A DNA stretch of 64,000 nucleotides, taken from an uncultured Pelagibacteraceae bacterium. Lineage in GTDB: Bacteria; Pseudomonadota; Alphaproteobacteria; Pelagibacterales; Pelagibacteraceae. A program made the position numbers and the translations under genes. Shown here in pieces: positions 35,553 through 44,788 of the stretch. Below the pieces are notes generated by a model, which was given only the letters and a program-made list of their open reading frames with translations, had not been told where the DNA came from and did no database searches. The stretch lies in NCBI GenBank assembly GCA_902606115.1, contig CACLFM010000001.1:124001-188000 (forward strand), read 5' to 3'. Numbering within the stretch: position 1 is the stretch's first letter; every line of letters begins with the position of its first letter.

Positions 35553-36257
35553 ATGCAACAAAATCTTCAGCGAAAAAAAGGTTTAGTTAAAAGCGTTTTT
35601 GATGCAGTTTATAACAAATATGATTTGATGAATGACTTTATGTCATTTGGTGTTCATAGATATTGGAAGAGAGAATTGATTAGATTAATTAATCCATCTG
35701 CAAATGATACGCTTGTTGATGTTGCATGTGGCACTGGTGATATAGCAAAATTATTTTCGGATGTTAATCAGAATCAATCAAAAATTTTGTGTGTGGATTT
35801 TAATCGTAAAATGTTAACGGAAGGAAAAAAAAGACTTAAAAACTATAAAAACATAAAATGGAAGCTTTCTAATGCAGAAAATCTTTATATACCTAGTAAT
35901 AGTTTTGATTTTTATACAATTAGCTTTGGACTAAGAAACACAAAAAATATTAATAAGTCTATAAGGGAAGCTTACAGAGTTTTAAAAAAGGGAGGTAGGT
36001 TTTTTTGTTTAGAATTTTCAAAAATTCAAAATCAGAATCTGGAAATTTTATATAAAAGTTATTCCAGATTTATTCCAGCAATTGGAAAAATTGTTGTTGG
36101 AGAGAGTAAACCATATGAATATTTAATAAAAAGTATTGAGAATTTCGTAAATCAAGAGGAGTTAACTCAAATATTAAAAAAAAATAAATTTTACAAACCA
36201 GGTTATAGGAATCTTTCAGGAGGTATAGTTTCAATACATTCAGGATGGAAAATATGA
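35553..36257 (+). CDS. ubiE: Ubiquinone C-methyltransferase UbiE
   Basis: SAM-dependent methyltransferase for the C-methylation step of ubiquinone synthesis. 234 residues from ATG 35553 (MQQNLQRKKGLVKSVFDAVYNKYDLMNDFMSFGVHRYWKR). SAM motif VDVACGTGDIAKLF, and the UbiE signatures YDLMNDFMSFG and ISFGLRNTKNINKSIREAYRVLKKGG. An upstream in-frame start would run into mutM and has no family match. Its stop overlaps the ubiB start (ATGA). Confidence 0.96.
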   Translation: MQQNLQRKKGLVKSVFDAVYNKYDLMNDFMSFGVHRYWKRELIRLINPSANDTLVDVACGTGDIAKLFSDVNQNQSKILCVDFNRKMLTEGKKRLKNYKNIKWKLSNAENLYIPSNSFDFYTISFGLRNTKNINKSIREAYRVLKKGGRFFCLEFSKIQNQNLEILYKSYSRFIPAIGKIVVGESKPYEYLIKSIENFVNQEELTQILKKNKFYKPGYRNLSGGIVSIHSGWKI

Positions 36258-37813
36258 TAAAAAAAATTATTATATTGTTTCAAATTGCTAGAAAGATAGG
36301 TTCGTCAGAGATTATAGATATTGTTGATAACACACATAAAGTTCCTTTTTTTATTAAATTATTTTTTAACTTAGTATCTTTTTCTTTTGAAAAAAATAAA
36401 AAGAAACAAGATAACACTTCAGATTTAGCTTCAAGTATTCAAGACTTGGGCACTACTTTTATAAAACTTGGTCAATTCTTAGCAACAAGACCTGATATAA
36501 TTGGTGAAGAGTTAACTAAAAATTTGGAGAAACTACAAGACAAATTACCACCTTTTTCAAAATCTATTGCTGAAAATATTATTAAAAAGGACCTTGGAGA
36601 AGTTACGGCAAAAAGTATAATTGAATTCTCTGAGCCTATTGCAGCTGCATCAATAGCTCAAGTACATAAAGCAAAAATAAACGAAGCTAATACTATTAAA
36701 GATGTAGCTATAAAAGTTTTAAGACCTAATATTAAAGAAATTTTCAATTCTGAAATTGATGCAATAATGATGTTGGCTTATTTAGTTGAAACATTTATTC
36801 CAAAAACAAAAAGATTGAGATTAATTGAAGTGGTTTTTTTGTTTAAAGAAATAACAAATAATGAAATGGATTTAAGATTTGAAGCAGCAGCAGCTAATGA
36901 ATATTTGGAAAACACTAAGAATGATTTGGGTTTTAGTGTTCCAAAAATATATTGGAATTTTACAAGTGAAAATATTCTTACCTTGGATTGGATTGATGGA
37001 GTATCTATAAGAGAAAAAGAAAAATTAACAGAAAGTGGAGTAGATACTTCTAAGGTTGCATCAAATTTAATACAACACTTTTTAAGGCAAGCGGTTAGAG
37101 ATGGTTTTTTTCATGCTGATATGCATCAAGGAAATATTTTTATAAATTCGTCAGGACAAATTGTTCCTATCGATTTTGGGATTATGGGAAGAATTGACAA
37201 ATTAAATAGAAGATACCTAGCAGAGATATTGTTTGGTTTTGTAAGTCGAGATTATAAGAAAGTAGCTGAGGTTCATTTGCTTGCAGGATTAGTGCCGAAA
37301 AACGTTTCAGTTGATGAACTTGCTCAAGCTTTAAGGTCAATTGGAGAGCCAATATTTGGTCAAAGTGTTAAAGATATATCTGGGGGAAAATTATTAAAAC
37401 AATTATTTGATATAACTGAAAAATTTAACATGCAAACTCAGCCACAACTTTTGTTGCTTCAAAAGACGATGGTGGTTGTTGAAGGGGTTTCAAGAAAACT
37501 AGATCCAAATACTAATATATGGGAAACCTCAAGACCAGTATTAGAAAACTGGTTAAAGGAAACCAAAGATCCAATTAAAAAAGTAGTAGATTCTCTAAAA
37601 GATTCTGCAGAGATTTTAAAAAAAATTCCGGAATTTCCAAAAGTTATGGAAAACGCTAATCAAGCTTTAACATTTTTAGCTAGTGGTCAAATTCCGCAAA
37701 ATACCAATTATTATTCTTCGCTAACTGAGAAGAAAAACGAGATGAAATCTCTAAGAAACCAAAGTATTATTGGAGTATTAATACTTGTTTTTTTAGGTGT
37801 CATAGTATTTTAA
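36254..37813 (+). CDS. ubiB: UbiB/ABC1 (COQ8) family atypical kinase
   Basis: Membrane-associated kinase-like protein needed for ubiquinone synthesis. About 519 residues from the ATG at 36254 that overlaps the ubiE stop by 4 bases; a start 9 bases upstream is also open. Typical elements are LGTTFIKLGQFLATRPDIIGEEL (the KxGQ helix region), EPIAAASIAQVHKAKI with the Ala-rich nucleotide loop, VAIKVLRPNIKE, FHADMHQGNIFINSSGQIVPIDFGIMG (catalytic and DFG-like metal-binding residues) and a hydrophobic C-terminal helix (IIGVLILVFLGVIVF). Acts with UbiE, UbiJ and others in a Ubi complex. Confidence 0.95.
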   Translation: MIKKIIILFQIARKIGSSEIIDIVDNTHKVPFFIKLFFNLVSFSFEKNKKKQDNTSDLASSIQDLGTTFIKLGQFLATRPDIIGEELTKNLEKLQDKLPPFSKSIAENIIKKDLGEVTAKSIIEFSEPIAAASIAQVHKAKINEANTIKDVAIKVLRPNIKEIFNSEIDAIMMLAYLVETFIPKTKRLRLIEVVFLFKEITNNEMDLRFEAAAANEYLENTKNDLGFSVPKIYWNFTSENILTLDWIDGVSIREKEKLTESGVDTSKVASNLIQHFLRQAVRDGFFHADMHQGNIFINSSGQIVPIDFGIMGRIDKLNRRYLAEILFGFVSRDYKKVAEVHLLAGLVPKNVSVDELAQALRSIGEPIFGQSVKDISGGKLLKQLFDITEKFNMQTQPQLLLLQKTMVVVEGVSRKLDPNTNIWETSRPVLENWLKETKDPIKKVVDSLKDSAEILKKIPEFPKVMENANQALTFLASGQIPQNTNYYSSLTEKKNEMKSLRNQSIIGVLILVFLGVIVF

Positions 37814-37819
37814 TTCAGT

Positions 37820-39028
37820 ATGAAATTTTTAGAGAAAAAAAAAATATTAATTATAATTTCTGGTGGCATTGCTGCCTATAAATCATTAGATTTGATTAGA
37901 TCTCTCACAAAGCTTCAGTGTGAAGTTAAAACTATACTGACAAAAGGTGGTACTGAATTTGTTACACCCTTATCGATTACATCACTTTCAAAAAATAAAG
38001 TTTATGAAGATATATATTCTGTTGAGAATGAGTCTGAAATGGATCATATTTCTCTATCAAGATGGGCAGATTTAATATTAATAGCTCCAGCTACCTCAAA
38101 TATTATTGCTAAAATGAGCCAGGGTATAAGTGATGATTTAGCAACAACTGTTATTCAAGCATCTAATAAAAACATATTTGTTTGTCCAGCTATGAATGTA
38201 AGAATGTGGGAACATGCCTCAAATAAACAAAATTTAGAAAAAATTAAAAGCTACAATTATAGAATCATAGGACCATTTAATGGAGAAATGGTATGTGGAG
38301 AATACGGTGATGGACGAATGGCTGATATAGAATACATACTTAAAGAACTTGATAATTTTTTTAAATTTAAAAGTAATAACAAAAAATTAAGAGCAGTTGT
38401 TACAGCAGGTCCAACACAAGAATTTATAGACCCTGTTAGGTATATTTCAAACAGATCAAGTGGTAAACAAGGATACGAGATAGCAAAATCATTATTTAAC
38501 AATGGTTTTGATACAACTTTAATTTCTGGTCCATCAAAGCTTATCCCTAATCCAAATATTAATTTCTTAAAAGTAAATACCGCTGAAGAAATGTATCAGA
38601 AGACAGTAGAAAATTTACCGTGTGATGTTGCTATTTTTTGTGCAGCTGTGGGTGATTTTAAAGTAAAAAATTTAAGTAAAGATAAAATAAAAAAAAATAT
38701 CGATCTAAAATTAAATTTTGAAAAAAATATAGATATTTTAAAGTTAATATCTACAAATAATAATAAACCAAAATTAGTAATAGGTTTTTCAGCTGAAACT
38801 AGTAATTTACACTCTAATAGTAAACAAAAACTGCAAAATAAAGGTTGTGATTGGATTATAGCTAATGATGTTAGCAAAAATGATATTGGTTTTGATTCTG
38901 ATTTTAATGAGGTTTCAATATTTTATAAGGACAAAAATGTTGAAGACGAAATTATTACTAAAACTTATAAATCAGTAGTGGCTGATGAGATTGTAAAAAG
39001 AGTTATCAATCAGCTTAATTTGATTTAA
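37820..39028 (+). CDS. coaBC: Bifunctional phosphopantothenoylcysteine decarboxylase/synthetase
   Basis: Joins cysteine to 4'-phosphopantothenate and decarboxylates the product, two steps of coenzyme A synthesis. 402 residues. The N-terminal CoaC flavoprotein domain (about 1-190) has ILIIISGGIAAYKSL, the FMN-site Asn in CPAMNVRMWEH, and the flexible flap Cys in GEMVCGEYGDGRM. The C-terminal CoaB domain has VVTAGPTQEFIDPVRYISNRSSGKQGYEIAKSL and GFSAETSN. Its stop overlaps the dut ATG by 1 base. Confidence 0.96.
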   Translation: MKFLEKKKILIIISGGIAAYKSLDLIRSLTKLQCEVKTILTKGGTEFVTPLSITSLSKNKVYEDIYSVENESEMDHISLSRWADLILIAPATSNIIAKMSQGISDDLATTVIQASNKNIFVCPAMNVRMWEHASNKQNLEKIKSYNYRIIGPFNGEMVCGEYGDGRMADIEYILKELDNFFKFKSNNKKLRAVVTAGPTQEFIDPVRYISNRSSGKQGYEIAKSLFNNGFDTTLISGPSKLIPNPNINFLKVNTAEEMYQKTVENLPCDVAIFCAAVGDFKVKNLSKDKIKKNIDLKLNFEKNIDILKLISTNNNKPKLVIGFSAETSNLHSNSKQKLQNKGCDWIIANDVSKNDIGFDSDFNEVSIFYKDKNVEDEIITKTYKSVVADEIVKRVINQLNLI

Positions 39029-39468
39029 TGGTCAGAATATTAATTAAAAAGACCAGTGAAGAAGTAATCACTCCAAAGTACAAAACTGAAGGTTCATCAG
39101 GCGTAGATTTATCCGCATTTTTAAATAAAAAAGTTGTGATTAAACCAAATAGCTCAGAGTTAATTCCGACAGGCTTACAGGTTGCAATACCTGAAGAATT
39201 AGAAATTCAAATACGACCTAGATCTGGTTTGGCTGCTAAAGAAAGCATGGGTGTATTAAATTCTCCAGGCACTATAGATAGTGATTATAGAGGTGAATTA
39301 AAAATAATTTTATTTAATCATGGTGACAAAGATTTTATAATTAATAATGGGGATAGAATAGCCCAGATGGTTTTAGTTCCAATTCTTAAAATGGAATTTG
39401 AGGAAGTTGATAATTTACCTGATACTGTTAGGGGTCAAGGTGGTTTCGGATCTACAGGAAAAAAATGA
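39028..39468 (+). CDS. dut: dUTP diphosphatase
   Basis: Trimeric dUTPase, hydrolysing dUTP to dUMP and keeping uracil out of DNA. 146 residues with all five motifs: GSSGVDLSAFL, RPRSGLAAKE, VLNSPGTIDSDYRGE, the GDRIAQMVLVP segment, and GQGGFGSTGKK at the C-terminus closing over the active site. Overlaps coaBC by 1 base and the ThiF-like gene by 4 bases. Confidence 0.97.
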   Translation: MVRILIKKTSEEVITPKYKTEGSSGVDLSAFLNKKVVIKPNSSELIPTGLQVAIPEELEIQIRPRSGLAAKESMGVLNSPGTIDSDYRGELKIILFNHGDKDFIINNGDRIAQMVLVPILKMEFEEVDNLPDTVRGQGGFGSTGKK

Positions 39469-40187
39469 GTCTTAGAGATAACGAAATAGAAAGATATTCC
39501 AGGCAAATTATTTTAAAAGATATAGGGGTAAGTGGGCAAAAAAAGCTAAAAAAATCAAAAGTTTTAATCGTAGGTCTTGGAGGACTTGGTTGTCCTGCAG
39601 CAGAATATTTAAGTAGAGCTGGAGTTGGAACAATTGGCTTAATTGATCATGATAAAGTTAGTTTATCAAATATTCACAGACAATCTATATTTACCGCTGG
39701 TGACGTAAAGAAATATAAAGTTAGTGTTGTAAAACAAAGAATAAAAAAGGTTAATTCTCATATTAAAATAAAAAGTTATAAAAAAAATATTAATGATTTT
39801 AATATAAGCCAAATAATAAAATCTTTTGATATAATTATAGATGGGACTGATAACTTTAAAAGTAAATTTTTAATAAACAAATTCTCTAAGATTTTAAAAA
39901 AGATTTTTATTGCTGGAGCAATAGGAAAATTTGATGGTCATATTTTTAGTTTTGATTTTTCTAAAAAAAAAAAACCCTGTTTAGAATCTTTTTACCAAGG
40001 TATGCCTGGTGATATAGCCACATGTGAAGAAGATGGTGTTATTGGGACAGTCGCTGGTGTAGTTGGCAATATTCAAGCTAATGAGGCAATAAAATATATA
40101 TTAGATATTGGAAAGAGTCTAAATGGTAAAGTTTTAATTATTAATTTATTAAATCTAGAATTTAAAATTTGTAATTTAACAAAATAA
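39465..40187 (+). CDS. MoeB/ThiF-family adenylyltransferase
   Basis: An E1-like enzyme that adenylates the C-terminus of a small sulfur carrier protein (MoaD/ThiS type). 240 residues. The nucleotide loop is VLIVGLGGLGCPAAEYLSRAGVG, then LIDHDKVSLSNIHRQ and the catalytic Asp region IIDGTDNFKSKFLIN, and the active Cys in GDIATCEEDGVIG. Zinc-binding CxxC pairs of MoeB are not complete (single Cys in KKKPCLES and KICNL), so the zinc may be absent. Which carrier it serves is unknown. It overlaps dut by 4 bases. Confidence 0.85.
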   Translation: MSLRDNEIERYSRQIILKDIGVSGQKKLKKSKVLIVGLGGLGCPAAEYLSRAGVGTIGLIDHDKVSLSNIHRQSIFTAGDVKKYKVSVVKQRIKKVNSHIKIKSYKKNINDFNISQIIKSFDIIIDGTDNFKSKFLINKFSKILKKIFIAGAIGKFDGHIFSFDFSKKKKPCLESFYQGMPGDIATCEEDGVIGTVAGVVGNIQANEAIKYILDIGKSLNGKVLIINLLNLEFKICNLTK

Positions 40188-40189
40188 AG

Positions 40190-40627
40190 ATGTTAAGAAT
40201 TTTAATTATACCGTTATTTGTATTTTTTTTAAATGAGTCTACAGCAGAAGAAAATTACTTTCTCTCTTTAAAATATAATAAAGTAAATGTAAGATATGGA
40301 CCTGGTTTAGACTATCCAATTAAATTTATTTATTTAAAAAAAAATTTTCCTCTTAAAATTATTGATGAAAAAGAAAATTTTAGAAAAATTATAGATTATA
40401 AAAACAATAGCGGATGGGTTCATAGATCCCAGCTTAAAAAAGGCAACTCATTAATTGTACTAGAAGAAAAAATACTTTTTAATAATTTTACAAAATATTC
40501 TAAGCCAGTGGCGGTTATAAAAAGTGGAAGAATGTTAATTGTAAAAAAAAAAGAAAATAAATGGTTTAAAGTAGTAACAGCAAATTATACAGGGTGGGTT
40601 GATAATGAAAACTTGTGGGGATACTAA
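40190..40627 (+). CDS. Exported SH3-like domain protein
   Basis: A 145-residue protein with an N-terminal signal peptide (MLRILIIPLFVFFLNESTAEE, probable cut after A) and two bacterial SH3-like stretches: VNVRYGPGLDYPIKFIYLKKN with SGWVHRSQLKKG, and PVAVIKSGRMLIVKKKENKWFKVVTANYTGWVDNENLWGY. Such domains bind peptidoglycan or proteins in the envelope. Function unknown. It lies 2 bases after the ThiF-like gene, ending a ubiE-to-SH3 run on the plus strand. Confidence 0.8.
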   Translation: MLRILIIPLFVFFLNESTAEENYFLSLKYNKVNVRYGPGLDYPIKFIYLKKNFPLKIIDEKENFRKIIDYKNNSGWVHRSQLKKGNSLIVLEEKILFNNFTKYSKPVAVIKSGRMLIVKKKENKWFKVVTANYTGWVDNENLWGY

Positions 40628-40628
40628 G

Positions 40629-40868
40629 CTATTTTTTTTTACTTGCCCACCATTTATCAAGCACAAAGTACCAAACAGAATTAGCTATAGGCTCAACAAT
40701 AGCATCTGTTAAAGCAATCGCAAAAGATACATCAGCTACAAGCATCAATACTGTTATAGCTATTGCAAAATGACCAATCGTATATACTATTGTTCTTAAT
40801 ATAGAGCCTTTATTATTTTTATAAACGTCTTTACTTACCTCAAATATACCTTTTGTAAATTCAGTCAT
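40629..40868 (-). CDS. DUF2061 membrane protein
   Basis: A 79-residue protein with two hydrophobic segments and the DUF2061-type pattern TIVYTIGHFAIAITVLMLVADVSFAIALTDAIVEPIANSVWYFVLDKWW. DUF2061 proteins are small membrane proteins of unknown function common in marine bacteria. Its ATG is at 40866-40868, touching the stop of the hydroxylase gene upstream, so the two are likely co-transcribed. Confidence 0.8.
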   Translation of the reverse strand: MTEFTKGIFEVSKDVYKNNKGSILRTIVYTIGHFAIAITVLMLVADVSFAIALTDAIVEPIANSVWYFVLDKWWASKKK

Positions 40869-41479
40869 TAATTAAATGGGCTTTCCAATACACACGCTAC
40901 TAAATGTATTCTTGCTTGCTCACCTCCGTTAAAGAAATTATGGTATTTAGTGTTATTTGTTATCCAAACTTTACCATCAGCTGGTAAATGTTTTGCAACA
41001 TTTTCTATTACCATTGAACAACCAGGATTTGTTATTATTGGTACGTGTAGTCTACACTCTGGATCTTTATGCCAGCTCAAAGTAGATCTAGGTTCTTTCA
41101 ATAATAACCTAACTCTCCCTAATTTAAATTTTTTACTTAAAGTCTCATAAACTTCTTTAAAATATGTTTTTTCAAATTCAGGTATCAGTTTAGTATACTT
41201 GGACTCGTCAATCTCTACATCTCTTGAAACTTCTTTTCCAGTTTCATCTGCTATGGTCCAATATTTACCTCTAATATTATTACCTGTTATAGAATTCTTA
41301 TCATTAGGTATCTGATTAAGGGGTATTGCACCAAAGTGTGTTACCCCTGGCGAATTAAATTTTTTTTCCTCAAGAATTTTTTCTAAGTCGGCTCTAAGCC
41401 TTTCAATATCAAATTTCAAATCAGGCACTTCGTGAAAGTCCTCAAAACTTACTTTAGGTGAATTAATTGCAGTTTCCAT
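40868..41479 (-). CDS. Aspartyl/asparaginyl beta-hydroxylase-like 2-oxoglutarate oxygenase
   Basis: A 203-residue protein resembling the aspartyl/asparaginyl beta-hydroxylase domain. The iron ligands appear as the His and Asp of STLSWHKDPECRLHVPI (H-x-D) and the distal His of GEQARIHLVACV, with the preceding Arg in the 2-oxoglutarate site. Family members hydroxylate Asp/Asn side chains in proteins or small molecules; the target here is not known. It shares an end with the DUF2061 gene and lies just downstream of katG on the same strand, 4 bases away. Confidence 0.78.
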   Translation of the reverse strand: METAINSPKVSFEDFHEVPDLKFDIERLRADLEKILEEKKFNSPGVTHFGAIPLNQIPNDKNSITGNNIRGKYWTIADETGKEVSRDVEIDESKYTKLIPEFEKTYFKEVYETLSKKFKLGRVRLLLKEPRSTLSWHKDPECRLHVPIITNPGCSMVIENVAKHLPADGKVWITNNTKYHNFFNGGEQARIHLVACVLESPFN

Positions 41480-41483
41480 ATTT

Positions 41484-43718
41484 TTAATTTAATTTTAAAT
41501 CAAATCTGTCAGAATTCATGACTTTTGTCCATGCGGAAACAAAGTCATTAACAAATTTTTTAGATGAGTCTTTGCATGCATAAACCTCAGCAATAGCTCT
41601 CAATTGAGAGTTTGAACCAAATATTAAGTCTATTCTAGTCCCTTGCCACTTAACTTTACTTGTCTTTCTATCTTTACCTACAAAAAATCTTTCAGATTTG
41701 TCTGTCTCTTTCCAAGTAATATTAATATCTAAAAGATTAACGAAGTAATCATTTGTTAATGTTCCAGGTTTTTTAGTAAAAACTCCATTCTTTGAATGAT
41801 CAAAATTAGTATTCAATACTCTCATACCACCAACAAGCACTGTCATTTCAGGAGCCGTTAAACCCATTAATTGTGCTTTATCTATTAACTTTTCCTCAGA
41901 TGAAACTGTTGTTGTTTCATCTTTGTTATAGTTTCTAAATCCATCAGCTTGTGGCTCTAAAAGGTTAAATGAATGAACATCGGTTTGTTCTTGAGTAGCG
42001 TCTCCTCTTCCTGAAGAGAAAGGTATATCGACTTTCATTCCTGCTTTTTTAGCAGCCATTTCAATACCTACGTTTCCACCAAGTACTATTAAGTCAGCTA
42101 ACGAAACAGTTTTTTTCTTATTATCAAAGTTGTCTTTGATTTTTTCTAAAGTCTTAACAACCTTATTTATCTGTTTTGGATCATTAACATCCCAATTAAT
42201 TTGTGGCTCTAATGCAATTCTTGCTCCATTCGCTCCACCTCTCTTATCTGATCCTCTGTATGTTGAAGCTGATGCCCAAGCTGTGCTTACTAATTCTGAC
42301 ACAGACAATTTAGATTTTGATATCTTGGATCTTAGAATTTTAATGTCACTTTTTTTTAATTTATATTTTGGTTTTTTTACAGGATCTTGCCATATCAATT
42401 CTTCTTTGGGCACTTCATTGCCTAAATAACAAGCCCTTGGACCCATATCTCTATGAGTTAATTTAAACCATGCTCTTGCAAAAGCATCTTCAAATTCAGC
42501 TGGGTTGTTATAAAAATGTTTCGATATTGATCCATAAGAAGGATCCATTCTTAATGAAAGATCTGTTGTTTGCATCATTGGTGGATGCATTTTCTTTTTG
42601 TCGTGAGCGTCAGGAACCATCTTAATTTTTTGACCATTTTGTTTAGGTGTCCATTGATGAGCGCCTGCAGGGCTTTTTGTTAATTCCCATTCATGATTAA
42701 ATAAACAATCAAAATAACCCATATCCCATTTGATAGGAGACTGCGTCCACGCACCTTCAATACCACTGCTTATAGTGTCTACGCCTTTTCCTGATTTATA
42801 ATTACTATTCCACCCTGTTGATTGATCCTGAATTTTTGAACCTTCTGGATCGGGGCCTTTATGAGACTCTGGCGCTGCTCCATGAGATTTACCAAACGTG
42901 TGCCCTCCTGCAACTAATGCAACTGTTTCATAATCATTCATAGCCATTCTTCCAAAAGTTTCTCTAATATCATGAGCGGCCAGTAAAGGATCTGGATTAG
43001 CATCTGGACCTTGTGGGTTTACGTAAATCAATCCCATATGTGATGCCCCAAGAGGCTGTTCTAAATCTCTTTTTCCACTATATCTCTCAACACCTAATAA
43101 TTCTTTTTCGGAACCCCAATAAATATCATCTTCGGGTTCCCAAATATCAACTCTGCCAGCACCAAACCCAAAAGTTTTAAAACCCATAGACTCTAGTGCA
43201 ACGTTTCCAACTAAAATAAATAAATCAGCCCATGAAATTTGTTTTCCATACTTCTGTTTAATTGGCCAAAGTAGTAATCTCGCCTTATCTAAATTTACAT
43301 TGTCAGGCCAAGCATTTAAAGGTGCAAATCTTTGGTTTCCTGTTCCAGCTCCACCTCTACCATCACCAGTTCTATATGTTCCAGCTGCATGCCAAGCTAA
43401 TCTAATAAAAAAGGGTCCATAATGCCCGTAATCTGCGGGCCACCATTCTTGCGAGTCTGTCATTAACTTCTTAAGATCATCTTTTAATTTTCTATAATTT
43501 AATTTTTTAAATTCTTTCTCATAGCTAAATTTTTTATCCATTGGATTTGTAAGATTTGAATGCTGACTTAATATTTTTAAGTTTAGGCTATTTGGCCAAA
43601 AATCCTTAACTGTTGTACCTTTTCCAGCTGAAAATTTTGCTGTTGTTCCTGCTCCAGTTACGGGGCATTTGCTTAATTGACTATTTTTGAAATCTTTATT
43701 ACTAAATTCTGTGCTCAT
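41484..43718 (-). CDS. katG: Catalase-peroxidase KatG
   Basis: Bifunctional heme enzyme destroying hydrogen peroxide as catalase and as peroxidase. 744 residues, full length with both tandem halves. Distal residues Arg106, Trp109 and His110 are in [21 protein letters not shown]. The catalase-specific Met-Tyr-Trp crosslink is expected from Trp109, Tyr232 (LIYVNPQGP) and Met258 (GRMAMND), and the proximal His273 is in [10 protein letters not shown]. The mobile Arg is in [10 protein letters not shown] good ribosome site (AAGGAG) and a consensus promoter flanked by two Irr-like boxes lie upstream. Many SAR11 genomes are thought to lack katG, which makes its presence here worth noting. Confidence 0.96.
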   Translation of the reverse strand: MSTEFSNKDFKNSQLSKCPVTGAGTTAKFSAGKGTTVKDFWPNSLNLKILSQHSNLTNPMDKKFSYEKEFKKLNYRKLKDDLKKLMTDSQEWWPADYGHYGPFFIRLAWHAAGTYRTGDGRGGAGTGNQRFAPLNAWPDNVNLDKARLLLWPIKQKYGKQISWADLFILVGNVALESMGFKTFGFGAGRVDIWEPEDDIYWGSEKELLGVERYSGKRDLEQPLGASHMGLIYVNPQGPDANPDPLLAAHDIRETFGRMAMNDYETVALVAGGHTFGKSHGAAPESHKGPDPEGSKIQDQSTGWNSNYKSGKGVDTISSGIEGAWTQSPIKWDMGYFDCLFNHEWELTKSPAGAHQWTPKQNGQKIKMVPDAHDKKKMHPPMMQTTDLSLRMDPSYGSISKHFYNNPAEFEDAFARAWFKLTHRDMGPRACYLGNEVPKEELIWQDPVKKPKYKLKKSDIKILRSKISKSKLSVSELVSTAWASASTYRGSDKRGGANGARIALEPQINWDVNDPKQINKVVKTLEKIKDNFDNKKKTVSLADLIVLGGNVGIEMAAKKAGMKVDIPFSSGRGDATQEQTDVHSFNLLEPQADGFRNYNKDETTTVSSEEKLIDKAQLMGLTAPEMTVLVGGMRVLNTNFDHSKNGVFTKKPGTLTNDYFVNLLDINITWKETDKSERFFVGKDRKTSKVKWQGTRIDLIFGSNSQLRAIAEVYACKDSSKKFVNDFVSAWTKVMNSDRFDLKLN

Positions 43719-43735
43719 GTATCTCCTTTTATTAT

Positions 43736-43764
43736 TTTATAATAATTCTAAATTAATTTGTCAA
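43736..43764 (-). promoter_or_regulatory. katG promoter (-35 TTGACA, -10 TATAAA)
   Basis: Read on the minus strand, TTGACA (43759-43764) and TATAAA (43736-43741) are separated by exactly 17 bases, almost full sigma-70 consensus. The ribosome site AAGGAG and ATG follow about 10-20 bases later. One Irr-like box overlaps the -10 and the spacer, another sits 4 bases upstream of the -35. Confidence 0.8.
43737..43751. promoter_or_regulatory. Irr-like box 1 at the katG promoter
   Basis: TTATAA-taa-TTCTAA overlapping the -10 and spacer of katG. It is one base from the known alphaproteobacterial Irr (ICE) consensus TTAGAA-N3-TTCTAA. Binding here would block RNA polymerase. Confidence 0.6.
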
Positions 43765-43768
43765 TAGT

Positions 43769-43783
43769 TTAGAACAATTATAA
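43769..43783. promoter_or_regulatory. Irr-like box 2 at the katG promoter
   Basis: TTAGAA-caa-TTATAA on the plus strand, the mirror of box 1 (TTATAA-N3-TTCTAA on the other strand), placed just upstream of the katG -35. Confidence 0.6.
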
Positions 43784-43796
43784 TGTAGAAAGTAGA

Positions 43797-44216
43797 CTAA
43801 GATTTGTCGTCTTCGACTTTAACAAGGACTTCTACAGACTTAATTTTTTTACCAGGTATTTTTGTATTAATCTTAACTGGCTCAACATCTGCATCGTCTA
43901 TATCAATTAGATTTTTTTGGCCCTCATCATAAAAATGATGATGGTGCGACGTATTGGTATCAAAATAACTTTGATCAGAATTAATTGGTATCTCTTTTAA
44001 GTAACCTTTTTTTTTGAATGAATGAACTGTGTTATAAACTGTTGCTAGTGATATCTTATGATTTGATACTTTGCTTATTCTTTTAACAAGTTCATTAATT
44101 GTAAAATGAAATGTTTTATCTGTATTGAACAAAACTTCGCAAATTTTTAGTCTTTGTTTTGTTGGCCTTAATCCAGAACTTCTAAGTTTTTCAATATATT
44201 GGCTATTATTTAACAT
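43797..44216 (-). CDS. irr: Iron response regulator Irr (Fur family)
   Basis: A 139-residue Fur-family regulator. The winged-helix DNA-binding part has LRPTKQRLKICEVLFNTD and ISLATVYNTVHSFKKKGYL. The second domain has HHHHFYDEGQ (H91-H94), the heme-binding His cluster that marks Irr among Fur-family proteins, then NLIDIDDADVEPVKI. In alphaproteobacteria Irr controls heme synthesis and iron-dependent genes and is degraded or inactivated when heme is plentiful. It is divergent from fabA and lies next to katG; Irr-like boxes sit at both, and one lies just before its own start, so it probably regulates itself and these genes. Confidence 0.87.
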   Translation of the reverse strand: MLNNSQYIEKLRSSGLRPTKQRLKICEVLFNTDKTFHFTINELVKRISKVSNHKISLATVYNTVHSFKKKGYLKEIPINSDQSYFDTNTSHHHHFYDEGQKNLIDIDDADVEPVKINTKIPGKKIKSVEVLVKVEDDKS

Positions 44217-44222
44217 TTTAAT

Positions 44223-44237
44223 TTATAACTATTCTAA
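44223..44237. promoter_or_regulatory. Irr-like box in the irr/fabA gap
   Basis: TTATAA-cta-TTCTAA, the same 6-3-6 pattern as at katG, located 7-21 bases before the irr ATG and about 50 bases before fabA. It fits autoregulation of irr. Confidence 0.6.
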
Positions 44238-44287
44238 ACTAAATCTATATTATATTATTGTTAAATCAAGTATTAAGGATATCGGAA

Positions 44288-44788
44288 ATGAAAAAAAGCT
44301 CATATACTTACGATGAACTGATAAGTTGCGCTAACGGTGATCTCTTTGGACCGGGTAACGCAAAATTGCCCTCACCACCAATGTTAATGTTTGATAGAAT
44401 TACTGAAATTAATGAAAATAAAGGCGAATTTAGCAAGGGATTTATTGTTGCTGAATTAGATATAAAAGATACTCTGTGGTTCTTTGACTGTCATTTCAAA
44501 AAAGATCCTGTGATGCCAGGATGTCTTGGATTAGACGCTATGTGGCAGTTAGTTGGATTTTATTTAGGATGGTTAGGAAATCCTGGAAGAGGAAGAGCTT
44601 TAGGGGTGAACACAGTAAAGTTTACTGGTGAAGTTTTAAAAAATGTCAAAAAAGCTGTTTATGAGATTAATATGAAAAGAGTTCTTATAAAAGAGGGTAC
44701 TTGTGTTGGATTAGCAAACGGTATTTTATTAGCAGATGGAAAAAAAATTTATTCCACTGAAAATCTGAAGGTAGGATTATTTAAATAA
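44288..44788 (+). CDS. fabA: 3-hydroxydecanoyl-ACP dehydratase/isomerase FabA
   Basis: Dehydrates 3-hydroxyacyl-ACP and isomerises the C10 double bond, starting unsaturated fatty acids. 166 residues from ATG 44288 (after AAGGATATCGGAA). The active pair His69 in [18 protein letters not shown] and Asp83 match E. coli His70 and Asp84. Ends one base into fabB. The upstream 30 bases in frame begin with TTG and are not part of the protein. Confidence 0.95.
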   Translation: MKKSSYTYDELISCANGDLFGPGNAKLPSPPMLMFDRITEINENKGEFSKGFIVAELDIKDTLWFFDCHFKKDPVMPGCLGLDAMWQLVGFYLGWLGNPGRGRALGVNTVKFTGEVLKNVKKAVYEINMKRVLIKEGTCVGLANGILLADGKKIYSTENLKVGLFK

